Part shown: piece after piece, positions 34,601 to 49,600 of the stretch | Numbering within the stretch: the first letter of the stretch is position 1 | How the letters are laid out: each line of letters begins with the position of its first letter | Assembly: GCA_022414725.1 (NCBI GenBank) | Contig: CM039464.1 | Location: forward strand, 24,561,529 to 24,625,528 | Length of the DNA stretch: 64,000 nucleotides | DNA from: Microglena sp. YARC | Lineage: Eukaryota > Chlorophyta > Chlorophyceae > Chlamydomonadales > Chlamydomonadaceae | Reading direction: 5' to 3' | The notes under the pieces: generated by a model | Seen by the model: only the letters and a program-made list of their open reading frames with translations | What the model was told of the DNA's origin: nothing | Databases searched by the model: none | Made by a program: the position numbers and the translations under genes

Positions 34601-37600
34601 GAAAGAACCCTAAACCCTAAAACCCAATACCCCCCCCCCCAACTCCCAAGTGGAAAGAAAACATCCTGTGTTTGATTTATTGCTCAGAGAATACTTGGGC
34701 ACAGTGGACACATTCAAGAAACAGAAACCATACACATCTGATATGTTGAACGTTAAACGAGTGATATATTGGCTATTGGTGGTTGGCCCCAGTGCAAGCA
34801 AACGGGCTGGTCCCCTCAACCTCACGTCTTGGATTAAGACACTATTTATTTATTAACATAAGATGAGCAATACACAGCTGAATATAGACAAAAAAAGAAA
34901 TCCTCTAACTGCATACCTTTTCCGACATATTGGATTCTAGTTTTTCAGCTCTTTTTCGCTGCCTCAGCTCAGCCTGCACAAACTCCTGCAGATGAGAAAA
35001 AGATAAATACATGTTAACATAGATGTGGAATAACTAGAAACATGAAAAACGAACTCGTGTTACACCTTATGATTAGTTTTCCAGCTCTTTTTTGCTGCCA
35101 CAGTTCAGCCTGCACAAACTCCTGCGGGTGGGAAATCATCCATTAAGCCAACCACCAAACACCAACCACCAATTGCCGTCACTAGCCAACCACCAATGGC
35201 CATAAAGCACATAGGCCCACATGCAGCTCCTCATCACCCCTCACCCCCAGGGGATACACCCACCTCCAGCTCCCCGCCACCCCTCACCCCCAGGGGATAC
35301 ACCCACCTGCAGCTCCCCGTCACCCCTCACCCCCTGGGGATACACCCACCTCCATCTCCCCGTCACCCCTCACCCCCAGGGGATACACCCACCTGCAGCT
35401 CCCTGTCACCCCTCACCCCCAGGGGATACACCCACCTGCAGCTCCCTGTCACCCCTCACCCCCAGGGGATACACCCACCTGCAGCTCCCCATCACCCCTC
35501 ACCCCCAGGGGATACACCCACCTCCATCTCCCCGTCACCCCTTACCCCCAGGGGATACACCCACCTGCAGCTCCCCATCACCCCTCACCCCAGGGGATAC
35601 ACCCACCTCCATCTCCCCGTCACCCTCACCCCCAGGGATACACCCACCTCCATCTCCCCGTCACCCCTCACCCCCAGGGGATACACCCACCTCCATCTCC
35701 CCGTCACCCCTCACCCCAGGGATACACCCACCTCCATCTCCCCGTCACCCCTCACCCCCAGGGGATGCACCCACCTCCATCTCCCTACCCCTCACCCCCA
35801 GGGATACACCCACCTCCATCTCCCGTCACCCCTCACCCCCAGGGGATACACCCACCTCCATCTCCCCGTCACCCCTCACCCCCAGGGGATACACCCACCT
35901 CCATCTCCCCGTCACCCCTCACCCCCAGGGGATACACCCACCTCCATCTCCCCGTCACCCCTCACCCCCAGGGGATACACCCACCTCCATCTCCCCGCAA
36001 CCCCTCACCCCCAGGGGATACACCCACCTCCATCTCCCGCAACCCCTCACCCCCTGGGGATACACCCACCTGCAGCTCTCCGTCACCCCTCACCCCCAGG
36101 GGATACACCTGGGGATACACCCACCTGCAGCTCCCTGTCACCCCTCACCCCCAGGGGATACACCCACCTCCAGCTCCCCGTCACCCCTCACCCCCAGGGG
36201 ATACACCCACCTCCATCTCCCCGCAACCCCTCACCCCCAGGGGATACACCCACCTCCATCTCCCCGTCACCCCTCACCCCCAGGGGATACACCCACCTCC
36301 ATCTCCCCGTCACCCCTCACCCCCAGGGGATACACCCACCTCCATCTCCCCGTCACCCCTCACCCCCAGGGGATACACCCACCTCCATCTCCCCGCAACC
36401 CCTCACCCCCAGGGGATACACCCACCTCCATCTCCCCATCACCCCTCACCCCCAGGGGATACACCCACCTGCAGCTCTCCGTCACCCCTCACCCCCAGGG
36501 GATACACCTGGGGATACACCCACCTGCAGCTCCCTGTCACCCCTCACCCCCAGGGGATACACCCACCTCCAGCTCCCCGTCACCCCTCACCCCAAGGGGA
36601 TACACCCACCTCCATCTCCCCGCAACCCCTCACCCCCAGGGGATACACCCACCTCCATCTCCCCGTCACCCCTCACCCCCAGGGGATACACCCACCTGCA
36701 GCTCTCCGTCACCCCTCACCCCCAGGGGATACACCTGGGGATACACCCACCTGCAGCTCCCTGTCACCCCTCACCCCCAGGGGATACAACCACATTCAGC
36801 TCCCCATCACCCTTCATTCTCAGGGAATACACCTTGGGATAATCTACCTGCAGCTTCTTCTCCACCTCCCTCATGGCATCAGCATGCTTGGTGCCCTCCT
36901 TCCTCCCCTCCTCTTGTTCTTTTTCGAGAAGGGATTCCAGGTCGTGAATCTGGCGCACCATCAGCTGTGGCATGGAGGCACCGTAAATTTAGGGGTTCTT
37001 AAGCAAGGCAACAGGAAAATATAATCATCACCATTAACATTATCATTATCACCATGCTCATACAATTTCCAAACACTGAATACTTGTGGGTCCACAGCAG
37101 ATGATGGAGCACTGTAGTATTGCGGTGTATCTTTTAGTTTTCTTTCAACAAGAGATTCCAGGTTGTGAATCTGATGCACCAGCAGCTATTGGAGGGAGGG
37201 AAATAATGACAGAATGAATGACAAATAGCCATCAAACATATGATTTTCAAACATGTGTGGGTCCACAATAGATGAAGGAACACAGTAGTATGGGGGCGGT
37301 GTATCTTCTTGTTTTATTTCAAGAAGGGATTCCAGGTCGTGAATCTGACGCACCATCAGCTGGTGGAGGCAGGGGGATAATGACAGAATGAATTACAGAA
37401 AGCTATCAAAGTATCAAACACACGATGTTCAAACACGTGTGGGTCCACAATAGATGAAGGAACACTATAGTATGGCGGTGCATATTTTAGTTCTCCTTCA
37501 AGAAGGGATTCAAGGTCGTGAATCTGAAGCAACATCAGCTGCTGGAGGGAGGGGGATAATGACAGAATGAATGACAGGAAGCTATCAAACACACGTTTTT

Positions 37601-40600
37601 CAAACACGTGTGGGTCCATAACAGATGAGGCAACACTATAGCATGGCGGTGCATCTTTGGGGTTTCTTTCAAAAAGGGATTCCAGGTCGTGAATCTGAAG
37701 CAAGATCAGCTGTTGGAGGCAGGGGGATAATGACAGAATGAATGACAAATAGCTATCAAAATGTCTAACACACGATTTTCAAACCCTTGTGGGTCTACAA
37801 TAGATGATGCAGCACTACAATAGATGATGCAGCACTACAGAATGGCGGTGCATCTTTAGTTCTCCCTCAAGAAGAGATTCCAGGGCGTGAATCTGAAGCA
37901 CCATCAGCTGGTGGAGGCAGGGGGATAATGACAGAATGAATGACAGAAAGCTATCAAAGTATCAAACATATGATGTTCAAATTGTGTGGGTCCACAATAG
38001 ATGAAGGAACACTGTAGTATGGCGGTGCATCTTTTAGTTCTCCTTCAAGAAGGGATTCCAGGTCGTGAATCTGAAGCAACATCAGCTGTTGGAGGAAGGG
38101 GGTAATGACAAAATGAAAGCTATCAAACACAGAAAGCTATCAAACACACGATGTTCAAACACGTGTGGGTCCACAATAGATGAAGGAACACAATAGTATG
38201 GCACTGTATATTTGGGGTTCGGACAAATGGGTAAACCTGGGGGCTCCTGCCCCTTGGAGAGGGGGCTCCGCCAAAAAATACACACATTTGACCCTTACCT
38301 CCAAGGCGACCATCGCGTTGGATGCCTTCTGCTCAGAGGTCTGTTTCAATGCCTCCCCAGCTGGCTGCATATATTAGGAGAAGGCATGGGAAGTTAAGGT
38401 ACTACAAATCCATGCGTGCAGTTAGGTAGACAGGTTGCAGGCAAGCCAAGCCAAATGCAACTGTGGCCATACAAATGCATGCATGCAGTTAGGTAGATAG
38501 GTTGCAGGCAAGCCAAGCCGAATGCAACTGTGGTACTACTAATCCATGCATGCATGCAGTTAGATAGACAGGTTGCAGGCAGGGATTTTTTTTTACAAAT
38601 CTGAGTGGGTTTTTTTCTACCTGCATGGTTTTAGACCTCTTCCAGAGACAGCGTTTTATAGCTTTTTCTACCTATTAGGACGATAGTTTTGGTTGTGGCG
38701 GTGGTGGTGTGTGTGTGGGTTCTATATAGCGGAAATTGGGGCCAAAGCGGGGTCAAGAGTTGCGATTGCTGTATATAGCGGGGGGGGGGGGGGGGGGGGG
38801 GGGGATCCTGGTTGCATGCAAGAGAAGATAAATAAATAATGTCTTATTACGTGGCATGAGGTTGAGAGGGCCAACCCATTTGCTTGCACTGGGGGCAATC
38901 ACCAAGGCAAGAGAAGGCAAATGAGATGCATCCCTAGCAAAGCAGTGTATGCTTCTGATGCCATCTGCTATGAGGTCTGTTCTGATCTGATCTGCTATGA
39001 AGTATGGTCTGATCTGATGTGCTATGAGGTCTGATCTGATCTAATATGAGGTCTGATCTGATCTGCTATGAGGTCTGTTCTGATCTGATCTGCTATGAAG
39101 TATGGTCTGATCTGATGTGCTATGAGGTCTGATCTGATCTAATATGAGGTCTGATCTGATCTGCTATGAGGTCTGTTCTGATCTGTTCTGCTATGAAGTA
39201 TGGTCTGATCTGATGTGCTATGAGGTCTGATCTGATCTACTATGAGGTCTGATCTGATCTGCTATGAGGTCTGTTCTGATCTGATCTGCTATGAAGTATG
39301 GTCTGATCTGATGTGCTATGAGGTCTGATCTGATCTAATATGAGGTCTGATCTGATCTGCTATGAGGTCTGTTCTGATCTGATCTGCTATGAAGTATGGT
39401 CTGATCTGATGTGCTATGAGGTCTGATCTGATCTACTATGAGGTCTGATCTGATCTGCTATGAGGTCTGTTCTGATCTGATCTACTATAAGGTCTGCTCT
39501 GCTCTGATCTGCTATGAGGTATACAATACAATACAATGCAATACAATACAATACAATACAATACAGCATAATTACTCGGCATACCTGGGGTGACAGTACG
39601 AGCCTGCGAACTGCAGCAGGGCCGGTGGAATGTACTGGTGCTCCTTTACCTGGACAAAGCTACTATGGCGGTTGACAGCAACCGCTAACATTAAAGAGCA
39701 CCCGTAGGGATTCGAACAGCAGGCAAGAGAAGGAATACATACAAAATCACTACAATACAATACAATGCAATACAATACTGCGGCATACGGGAGGGTCCCC
39801 TTAGCAGCACGCACCTCTAGACTCTATCTTTTTGTTTTCTCACAACCGCGCCTGGGGTGACAGTACGAGCCTGCGAACTGCAGCAGGGCCTGTGGAATGT
39901 ACCGGTGCTCCTTTACCTGGACAAAGCTACTATGGCGGTTGACAGCAACCGCTAACACTAAAGAGCACATGTAGGGATTTGAACAGCAGGCAAGAGAAGG
40001 AATATATACACAATTGCTACAATACAATACAATACAATACTGCGGCATACGGGAGGGTCCCTATAGCAGCACGCAGCTCCAGGCATAATCTTTTTGTTTT
40101 ACACAATCGCACCTGGGGTGACAGGATGAGCCTACGAACTGCAGTATGGCCTCTGGGCTGGGCCGGTGCTCCCCCCCCCAGCACACTGCTGTTCTCTTTG
40201 TACCATCGACTCAAGGGCTCCACAATATTGTGCTCAACACGCTCAAGGTTGGCGGCTCTATGGGTGGATGGGTTGGGGTGCAGGTAGGTGGGTGGATATG
40301 TGAAGAGATGGGTGGGTGGCTTGGGTGGATGGATAGGTTGGGGTAACAGCAGGTGGCTGGATAGGTAGTTGGGTGGATATATGGGTGGATAGATTGGTGG
40401 AGATATGGGTGGAGATCCAGGTGGGCAGGTGGGTATAGAAAGATGGATTGGGATCCAGCTGGGTAGGTGGGTGAGGAAGAAGGTAGTTGGTTGGATGGAT
40501 AGGTTTGGATACATGTAGTTGACTGTACCGGTGCCCCCCCCCAGGTACACTGCTGTTCTCTTGGTACCATTGACAGAGGGCTTCACTATATTGTGCTCAA

Positions 40601-43600
40601 CACGCTCAAGATTGGCGGTTCTATGGGTGGATGGGTTGGGGTGCAGGTAGGTGGGTGGATGGGTGGATGGGTTGGGGTGTGGGTAGGTGGGTGGATGGGT
40701 GGATGGGTTGGGGTGTGGGTAGGTGGGTGGATATGTGAAGGGATGGGTGGGTTGCTTGAGGGGATGGATAGGTTGGGGTACAGGTAGGTGGCTGGATATG
40801 CAGTTGGATGGGTTGGGGTGCAGGTAGGTAGGTGGATATGTGGATTGGGATCCAGGTGTGTAGGTGGGTGAGGAAGAAGGTAGTTGGTTGGATGGAAATG
40901 TCAGTTGACTGTACCGGTGCCCCCCCTCTCCCAGGACACTGCTGTTCTCATGTGCTTGCATGGGTGAGTGATGAAAAAGGTAGATGAGTGGACAGTTCTG
41001 GATACAGATAGTTGACTGCACCGGTGCCCCCCCCCCCCCCCCCCCCCTCCCAGCACACAGCTGTTCTCTGTGTACCACAGGGTATTTCCGTTGACCAAAT
41101 TAGCCAGCGCTTTAGCGCACTTGAAAAAACAAAACTGCGCTTTGTAGTGCAAAAAGCGCAAAAAATACTTGCTGTGCCCACAGGGGGTTTTAAAACACTG
41201 CGCGAAACGCGCAGTGGGGCTAAAAAAGGCAGCGCGCCAGCGGCCCAAGGGCTCCACTATATTGTGCTCAACACGCTCAAGGTTGGCGGCTCTATAAGTG
41301 AGTGGTTTGGGGTGCAGGTAAATGGGGAGGTAGGTGTGTGGATATATGGGTTGGTATCCAGGTAGGTGGATGGACAGGTTGCGGACATTTACATGGGTGG
41401 ACAGCTGGGTGGATGGGAGGGGGAAAAGGTAGTTGGGTGGAGATGTCTGGGTGCAGATAGGTAGGCCACACCCCATGTATGTATGTTACGGTCCAGGGTT
41501 AGGCCAAATAGGTTAAAGGTACTTTTTTCAGCCCAACCGTGACAGGCAGGGCTGAAAATAAAGCATTGATGAATTGAACCCCAAACGATCGTTTTACCAA
41601 AGGGGTCCCTGAGTTCTTGCTACAGTGATATTTAATTCTACAACTAAAAATGAAAAGAAACAAAGAAAAAAATGTTACAATTAAATCACCATCCCACAAT
41701 CGTGTGATTCTTATCCAAGTAGCTCACTTGCTCTGTTGATGTCATGTTATATGTATTATATGCTATGTTATATATGCTATATTAACCGGTATTTGTGATC
41801 ATCCCTACACCTCATGTTATCCAAGTGGCTTACTTGTCTGTTGATGTCAGGCCATATTTATAAATGCAACGTTATTTATGTTGTGTCACATATGTTATCC
41901 AAGCGGCTCACTTGCTATGTTGATGTCATGCTATATTTATTCTATGTGATCATTCATATCACTACTATCCAAGCAGCTCACTTGCTCTGTTGATGCCATG
42001 TTATATTTATTATATGTGATCAAGCATATCATTACTATCCAAGCAGCTCACTTGTTCTGTTGAGGTCATGTTATATTTATTATATGTGATCAAGCATATC
42101 ATTACTATCCAAGCAGCTCACTTGTTCTATTGAGGTCATGTTATATTTATCATATGTGATCAAGCATATCATTACTATCCAAGCAGCTCACTTGTTCTGT
42201 TGATGCCATGCTATATTTATTACATGTGATCATTCATATCATTACTATCCAAGCAGCTCACTTGTTCTATTGAGGTCATGTTATATTTATTATATGTGAT
42301 CAAGCATATCATTACTATCCAAGCAGCTCACTTGTTCTGTTGAGGTCATGTTATATTTATTATATGTCATCAAGCATATCATTACTATCCAAGCAGCTCA
42401 CTTGTTCTGTTGAGGTCATGTCATATTTATTATATGTGATCAAGCATATCATTACTATACAAGTGGCTCACTTGTTCTATTTAGGTCATGTTATATTTAT
42501 TTTATGTTATGTTACACCGATGTTACATATGTTATTTAAGCGGCTGACTTGCTATGTTGCACCTCCACAGCTTCCCTTATACAGCCCCCCTTCACACAAA
42601 GTACATGTTAATGAGCTGAATCTGCATGCATGTGATCAAATGTTGCTAGCTGCAGATACATTAGGCCTTACAGACCTTAGGCGTGTGTTGTGTAATGTGC
42701 TAGCTGCAGATGTGCCACACCCCACCAGGCGTTATCATTACTATCCGAATGGCTTACTTGCTATGTTGCATCTCCACAGCTTCCCTCAGCTCCTCCAGCT
42801 CTTGCAACATTCCCTCCATTGCTGCACCCTTCACATCAGAGCCATCCTCGGCCACACCCAAGCGGCTTTCCACAAGCTGAGCCTTGTGGTGGGCGCGCTC
42901 TGCAACACTAGCTGCTTGCTCAGCTGCAAGTCGCCACGTGGCTACCTTTTTGTCATGGTGGTGTTGTGTATGGAGCGAGGTTTGGGGTTAGGTGGAGGTA
43001 AGGGGGTTAAGGGTTGGGCGGATTCCACCAGCAGAGCCTTGTGGTGGGCATGCTCTGCAACACTAGCTGCTCGCTCAGCTGCAAGGCGCCACGTGGCCAC
43101 CTGCTTTTGAGGATGGGTTTGAACTGGGTTGGGTAGGGTTGGGGTAGGGGGGGGGGGGGGGGGGGGGTCAAGGTGCCAAGTGGCCTGTTGGTTGGGCTCT
43201 CTACTTGTTGAGCCTTGCGGTGGGCACGCTCTGCAACACTAGCTGCTTGCTCAGCCGCAAGGCGCCTGGTGTCCACCTGTTTTTTATGGTGATGTGGTGT
43301 GGGGAGCGAGGTTTGGGGTTTGGTTGGGGTAGGGGGTTTAAGGGTTGGGCGGCTTTCCACCAGCTGAGTCTTGTGGTGGGCACGCTCTGCAACACTAGCT
43401 GCTTGCTCAGCTGCAAGGCCCCACATGACCACCTGGTTTTGCATGGTGGGGTTGGATTGGATTGGGTAGGGTTGGGGGTAGGGGGATTGGGTTGGGTTGC
43501 GTCAAGGTGCCAAGTGGCTTGCTGGTTGGGCTCTCTACTTGTTGAGCCTTGTGGTGGGCACGCTCTGCAACACTAGCTGCTTGCTCAGGCGCAAGGCGCC

Positions 43601-46600
43601 TGGTGTCCACCTGTTTTTTATGGTGATGTGGTGTGAGGAGTGGGGTTTGGGGTTTGGTGGGGGTACGGGGGTTGAGGGTTAGGCGGCTTTGCACCAGCTG
43701 AGTCTTGTGGTGGGCACGCTCTGCAACACTAGCTGCTTGCTTAGCTGCAAGGCGCCATGTGGCCACCTGTTTTTGATGGTGGGGTTGGATTAGGTTGGGT
43801 TGAAGGTAGGGGGATTGGGTTGGGTTGTGTCAAGGTTGGCAGCCCAGCTGCAAGGCGCCACGTGGCCCACTGTTTTTTTAATGGTGGGGTTGGACTGAGT
43901 TGGGTAGGGTGGGGGTAGGGGGGCGGGGTTGGGTTGGGTTGTGTCAATGTGCCAAGTGGCATGCTGGTTGGGCTCTCTACTTACTTAGTCTTGTGGTGGG
44001 CGCGCTCTGCAACACTAGCGGCTTGCTCAGCTGCAAGGCTCCACGTGACCACCTGTTTTTTTATGGTGGGGTTGGATTGGGTAGGGGGTTCGGGTTGTGG
44101 CAAGGCATGTGGTTGGGTTTGGTGAAGGTAGGGGGTGTGGGGGTTGAGGGTTGGGCGGCTTTCCCCCAGCTGATGCTTGTGGTGGGCACGCTATGCAACA
44201 CTAGTTGCTTGCTCAGCTGCAAGGTGCCATGTGGCCACCTGTTTTTTATGGTGGGGTTGGATTGGGTAGGGCTGGGGGTAGGGGGATTGGGTTGGGTTGT
44301 GTCAAGGTTGGCAGCTCAGCTGCAAGGCACCACGTCACCACCTGATTTTTGATGGTGGGGTTGGGTTGGGTAGGGGGTAGGGGGATTGGGTTGGGTCGTG
44401 TCAAGGCCACCTGCTGGTTGGGCTCTCTACTTGTTGAGCATTGTGGTGGGCGCACTCTACAACACTGGCTGCTTGCTCGGCCGCAAGGTGCCACGTGGCC
44501 ACCTTTTTGTTGGTTGTGGTGTGGGGAGTGGGGTTGGAGTGGGTTGGGGTTGGGGTGTTAGGGGATGGGGGGGCTCTCTAGCAGCTGAGCCTTGTGTTGG
44601 GCACGCTCAGCCGCAAGGTGCCATGTGAAAACCTGTTGGGGGGGGGGGGGGGGGGGGAAGTTGGAGGTTGAGTAAGTTTGGGTTGAGGGTTGGGTGGTTC
44701 TCTATCAGCTAAGCCTTTTGATGGGCATGCTCTGCCGCAAGATACCATGTGGGCACCTGTTATGAGGGGTTGAGGTTGGGGGTTGAGGTTGGGGGTTGAT
44801 GTTGGGGGTTGATGTTGGGGGTTGATGTTGGGGTTGAGTTGGGGGTTGATGTCGGGGTTGATGTTGGGGTTGATGTTGGGGACTGATGTTGGGGGTTGAT
44901 GTTGGGGGTTGAGGTTGGGGTTGATGTTGGGGGTTGATGTTGGGGGTTGATGTTGGGGTTGAGGTTGGGGGTTGAGGTTGGGGGTTGATGTTGGGGTTGA
45001 GGTTGGGGGTTGAGGTTGGGGGTTGAGTTGGGGGTTGAGGTTGGGGTTGAGGTTGGGGATTGATGTTGGGGGTTGAGGTTGGGGGTTGAGGTTGGGGGTT
45101 GATGTTGGGGTTGATGTTGGGGGTTGATGTTGGGGGTGATGTAGCTTGGGTTGATGTTGGGGGTTGATGTTGGGGGTTGATGTTGGGGGTTGATGTTGGG
45201 GGTTGATGTTGGGGGTTGATGTTGGGGTTGATGTTGGGGGTTGATGTTGGTGGTTGATGTTGGGGGTTGATGTTGGGGGTTGATGTTGGGGGTTGATGTT
45301 GGGGGTTGATGTTGGGGACTGATGTTGGGGTTGAGGTTGGGGGTTGATGTTGGGGGTTGAGGTTGGGGGTTGATGTAGCTTGGGTTGATGTTGGGGGTTG
45401 ATGTAGCTTGGGTTGATGTTGGGGTTGATGTAGCTTGGGGTGATGTTGGGGGTTGAGGTTGGGGGTTGATGTTGGGGGTTGATGTTGGGGGTTGATGTTG
45501 GGGGTTGATGTTGGGGGTTGATGTAGCTTGGGTTGATGTTGGGGGTTGATGTTGGGGGTTGATGTTGGGGGTTGATGTTGGGGGTTGAGGTGGGGGTTGA
45601 GGTTGGGGTTGATGTTGGGGGTTGATGTTGGGGTTGATGTTGGGGTTGATGTTGGGGGTTGATGTTGGGGGTTGATGTTGGGCTGATGTTGGGGGTTGAG
45701 GTTGGGGGTTGATGTTGGGGGTTGATGTTGGGGGTTCAGGTAGCTTGGATTGAGGGTTGGTTGGGCTCTCTACTTGATGAGCCCTGTGGTGGGCGCGCTC
45801 TGCAACACTAGCTACTTGCTCAGCTGCAAGGCACCATGCGGTCACCTGTTTTTTTATGGTGGGGTTGGATAAGGTTGGGTAGGGTTGGGTGTAGGGGGGT
45901 CGAGTTGTATCAAGGCGTCATGTGGCCACCTGTTGGTTGGGCTCTCTGTTTCTACCGGGCATGCTCTACAACAAGGCACCATGCGGCCACCTGTTTTTTT
46001 ATGGTGGGGTTGGATTGGGTTGGGTTGGGTAGGGTTTGGGGTAGGGTGGGTGGGTTGGGTTGGGTCAAGGTGCCAAGTGGCCACAAGTTTTTTGATGGTG
46101 GGGTTGGATTGGGTTGGTTAGGGTTGGAGGTAGGGTTGGGTGGGTTGGGTTGGGTTGTGTCAAGGTGCCAAGTGGCCTGTTGGTTGGGATCTCTACTTGT
46201 TGGGCCATGTGGTGGGCATGCTCTGCACCACTAGGGGCTTGCTCGGCTGCAAGGCGCCACATGGCCACCTGGTTTTTGTATGGTGGTGTGATGTGGCGTG
46301 GGGAGTGGGTTTGGTTTGGTTTCCTTCAGCACACTCCTCACATCAACACCCCCACCCCAACACTCACACCTGTACCTGAATGTATTTTAATACAGCCCTC
46401 ACCTCACGTGCCCATGCCTGTTTCTGTTCCTCTACCTCTATCCTTCAGACCTCCCACCCACCAGCCACGCATACCCACCCACACCCACCCACACCTACAC
46501 TCACACCAAAATCCTCAACACCAACCCCAACACTCACATATGCTTTTTTAATGCACCCCTAACCCAATGCGCCCATACCTCCCTCCGTTCCTGCAGCTTC

Positions 46601-49600
46601 CTCCTCTGGCTCACTATCTCAAGCTCCCCCCTACCCCTACCCCCACCCCATCACTCACACCTGTACCTGACTGTATTTCAAAAAAGGTAATGATAACGAC
46701 TGGTGGGGCGTGGTATTAAGGGAACCCATCGTACGCGGGTAGAGAGCGGTCTTCTACCTCGACTGGACAAGCTACCATCGCGGTTGACAACGACCTGCAA
46801 CGCTCAGGGCGACCGTAGGGGGAATCGAACCCCCGACCCTCCATCCTCAAAGCGACTTGGTGTACCACTAGACCAATTTATTTACTGAAAGGGGCTATTG
46901 TATTTCAATGCACCCTTCACCTCACATACCCAAGCCTCCTTCTGTTCCTGTACCTTTTTCCTTTATCTAACTATCTCAAGCTCCCACCCACCTCTACCCG
47001 CATCCCAACACCCCCACCCCAACACTCACACCCACACCTGTACCTGACTGTATTTCAACACACATCTCACAACATGCGCTCACGTCTCCTTCTGTTCTTG
47101 CAGCTTCCTTCTCTGGCTCACTATCTCCTTCTTCTACCCATACCACCATCCAAGCACACACATACATGCACAACACCCACCCCAACACTCACACCCGCCC
47201 CATTTCCCAATGCACCCCTCACCTCATGCGCCCATGCCTCCTTCTGTTCCTGCAGCTTCTTCCTCTGGCTCACTATCTCTTGCTGCATCTCTCTGTTCAC
47301 GCATGACATGGCATCCAGCTCAGCTGATACCTGGCGAAACCGAGATGCACGTTGCTCTGCTGCTGACAGCCGTTCAGTGAGCTGCTCACATTCCGCCTGC
47401 AGAGGGAAGAGTGACATGTACCGCAGGGGTGTGCAGATGGAAGAGGGACATGTACCGCAGCGTTGTGCAGAAGGAAGAGTGACATATTCCGCTTTGGTGT
47501 ACAGATGGAAGAGGGACATGTACCGCAGGGTTGTGCAGAAGGAAAAGTGACATATTCCGCTTTGGTGTACAGATGGAAGAGGGACATGTACAGCAGGGTT
47601 GTGCAGGAGTAAAAGTGACGTATTAAACTTTGGTGTACAGATGGAAGAGTGACATGTAACTCAGGGTTGTGCAGAAGTTAGCGTGCCATATTCGGCTTTG
47701 GTGTACAGACGGAAGAGTGACATGTACCGGAGGGGTGCCCAGAAGGAAGGGTGACATGCACCACAGTGGTGGACAGAAGGAAGGTAGTCACATGTGGTTG
47801 TGAGGTACAGAGATGAGGTATGTACTGCTGTCATGTGCAGAAGGAAGAGTGACAAACACTGTGGTGGTGTATAGAAAGAAGAGTGATATGTTCCACAGTT
47901 GTGAACAGGAGGAAGAGTGACATGTACCGTAGTGGTGCACAGGAGGAAGGTAGTCGCATGTAGTTGTGAGGTACAGAGATGAGAAGTGGGAGCGTTAAAG
48001 CCATTCAGAAGATCATTTAGGACACGATTTTTCGAAACAGCTCGTAGTTCATGGTACGTACCTTCGATTTGGCCTGAAATTTTGAGGATTCTGAGGAGTC
48101 TGGGAGAACTCTCGTAGATTTGGTTTTGAGATGCAGAGATGAGGCATGGGAGTGTTATAACCATTCAAATACGAAGAAATAACATATACGTGAATGCAGG
48201 CAGGCCATGTAACCAATATAAGATATATATTTTGCATATGAATAAATGAATAATTCAATGAATGCGGTACCTGCAGGCTGGCTGCTAGGTTCATGGCAGG
48301 GCATCTCTCGGCAGCTGCAGCGGTAACAGCACCATCAATCGCGCTCTCATGTAAGATGATTATTTAATACATAAATCACTAAATTGTACGCCTCGTTATG
48401 AGGCGTGAGGTTGATGGGGGCAGCCTGTTTGATTATTTTATCCTGCATATGGAAGACAATTTATTAATAAATAGTATAAAGAAATAACATATACCTGAAT
48501 GCAGACGGACCATGCAACCAATATGAGATAACTATTTCTCAAACATATAAACGGTGACTAAATAAATACGGTACCTGTCAGCGCCTTTTGGCAGCAGCAG
48601 CAGTGGCAACGGCACCAAGAGTCGTGCTCTCATGCAAGATGATCATTTAATATTGCATATGAAATTTATTAATAATTAGAATACATAAAAAACATGTAAC
48701 TGACTGCAGGTGTACCATGCAACCAATATGAGATAACTCTTTTTATACAAATAAATGAATGATTAAATGAATGATTAAATGAATAATATAAATAAATACG
48801 GTGCCTGAAGGCTGGCTGCCAGGTCAGCGGCGGGGCGTCTCTTGGAAGCAGCAGTGGCAACGGCACCAACTATCGCGCTCTCATTTAAGATAAGTATTTA
48901 ATCTTACATATGAAATACAATAAATTAATCATAAGTATAAATAATTAGCATATACCTGACTGCAGGTGGGTCGTGCATTCAATATAAGATTACTTTTTTC
49001 AAACAAATAAATGAATGATTCAATTAATTAATACATAAATACGGTACCTGAAGGCTGGCTGCCAGGTTAGCGGCAGGGAGCCTCTTGGCAGCTGCAGTGG
49101 CAACGGCATCAACAATTGTGCTCTCATGTAAGATGATCATTTAATCTTACATATGAAATGAAATATATTAATAATTTGCATAAAGAAATTGCATATACCT
49201 GACTGCAGGCAGGCCATTAACAAAGGATTAAATGAATAAATAAATAAGCAAAGGATAAAATGAATAAATGAACAAAGGATTAAATAAGGAACAAAGGATT
49301 AAATGAATAAATAAAAACCGCACCTGAAGGCTGGCTGCTAGGTTAGCGGCAGGGCGTCTCTCGGCAGCAGCAGTGGCAACGGCACCAACAATAGCTGACT
49401 GGGTCCGTGACTCAGCCTCTTTCAGTTGCCGATGTAAGCCCTGGTTGGTGTCTCGCAGCTCTTCGATCTCATACTGCAAGCTCGCCAGGTCAGCAACATG
49501 TGCCTTGCTGGCTTTGGTCGCGTGCCTGATCAGGCGTTTGGTTTCATGTCGCAGCTCTCTCAGCTGCAAGTAGAGAATAGGGAACGGCAACTGATTTTCG

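Noticed and set aside
35196..37024. Open frames of 400-593 codons, Pro/His/Thr-rich, plus strand
   Set aside because: They run through the 43-44-bp donor-edge satellite of exon 11; three overlapping frames are open at once, which is a property of the repeat.
39590..39660. Exon reading VKEHQYIPPALLQFAGSYC on the minus strand
   Set aside because: It is a chimera of SINE body and the duplicated donor edge of exon 9; its phase does not fit between exons 9 and 10.
44760..45845. 361-codon Asn/Thr/Pro-rich protein, minus strand
   Set aside because: GGTTGATGTTGGG minisatellite.
46800..46884. A genuine tRNA gene on the minus strand
   Set aside because: A and B boxes are good, but no full acceptor stem pairs, and the same body and tail follow different heads elsewhere, as in a SINE.
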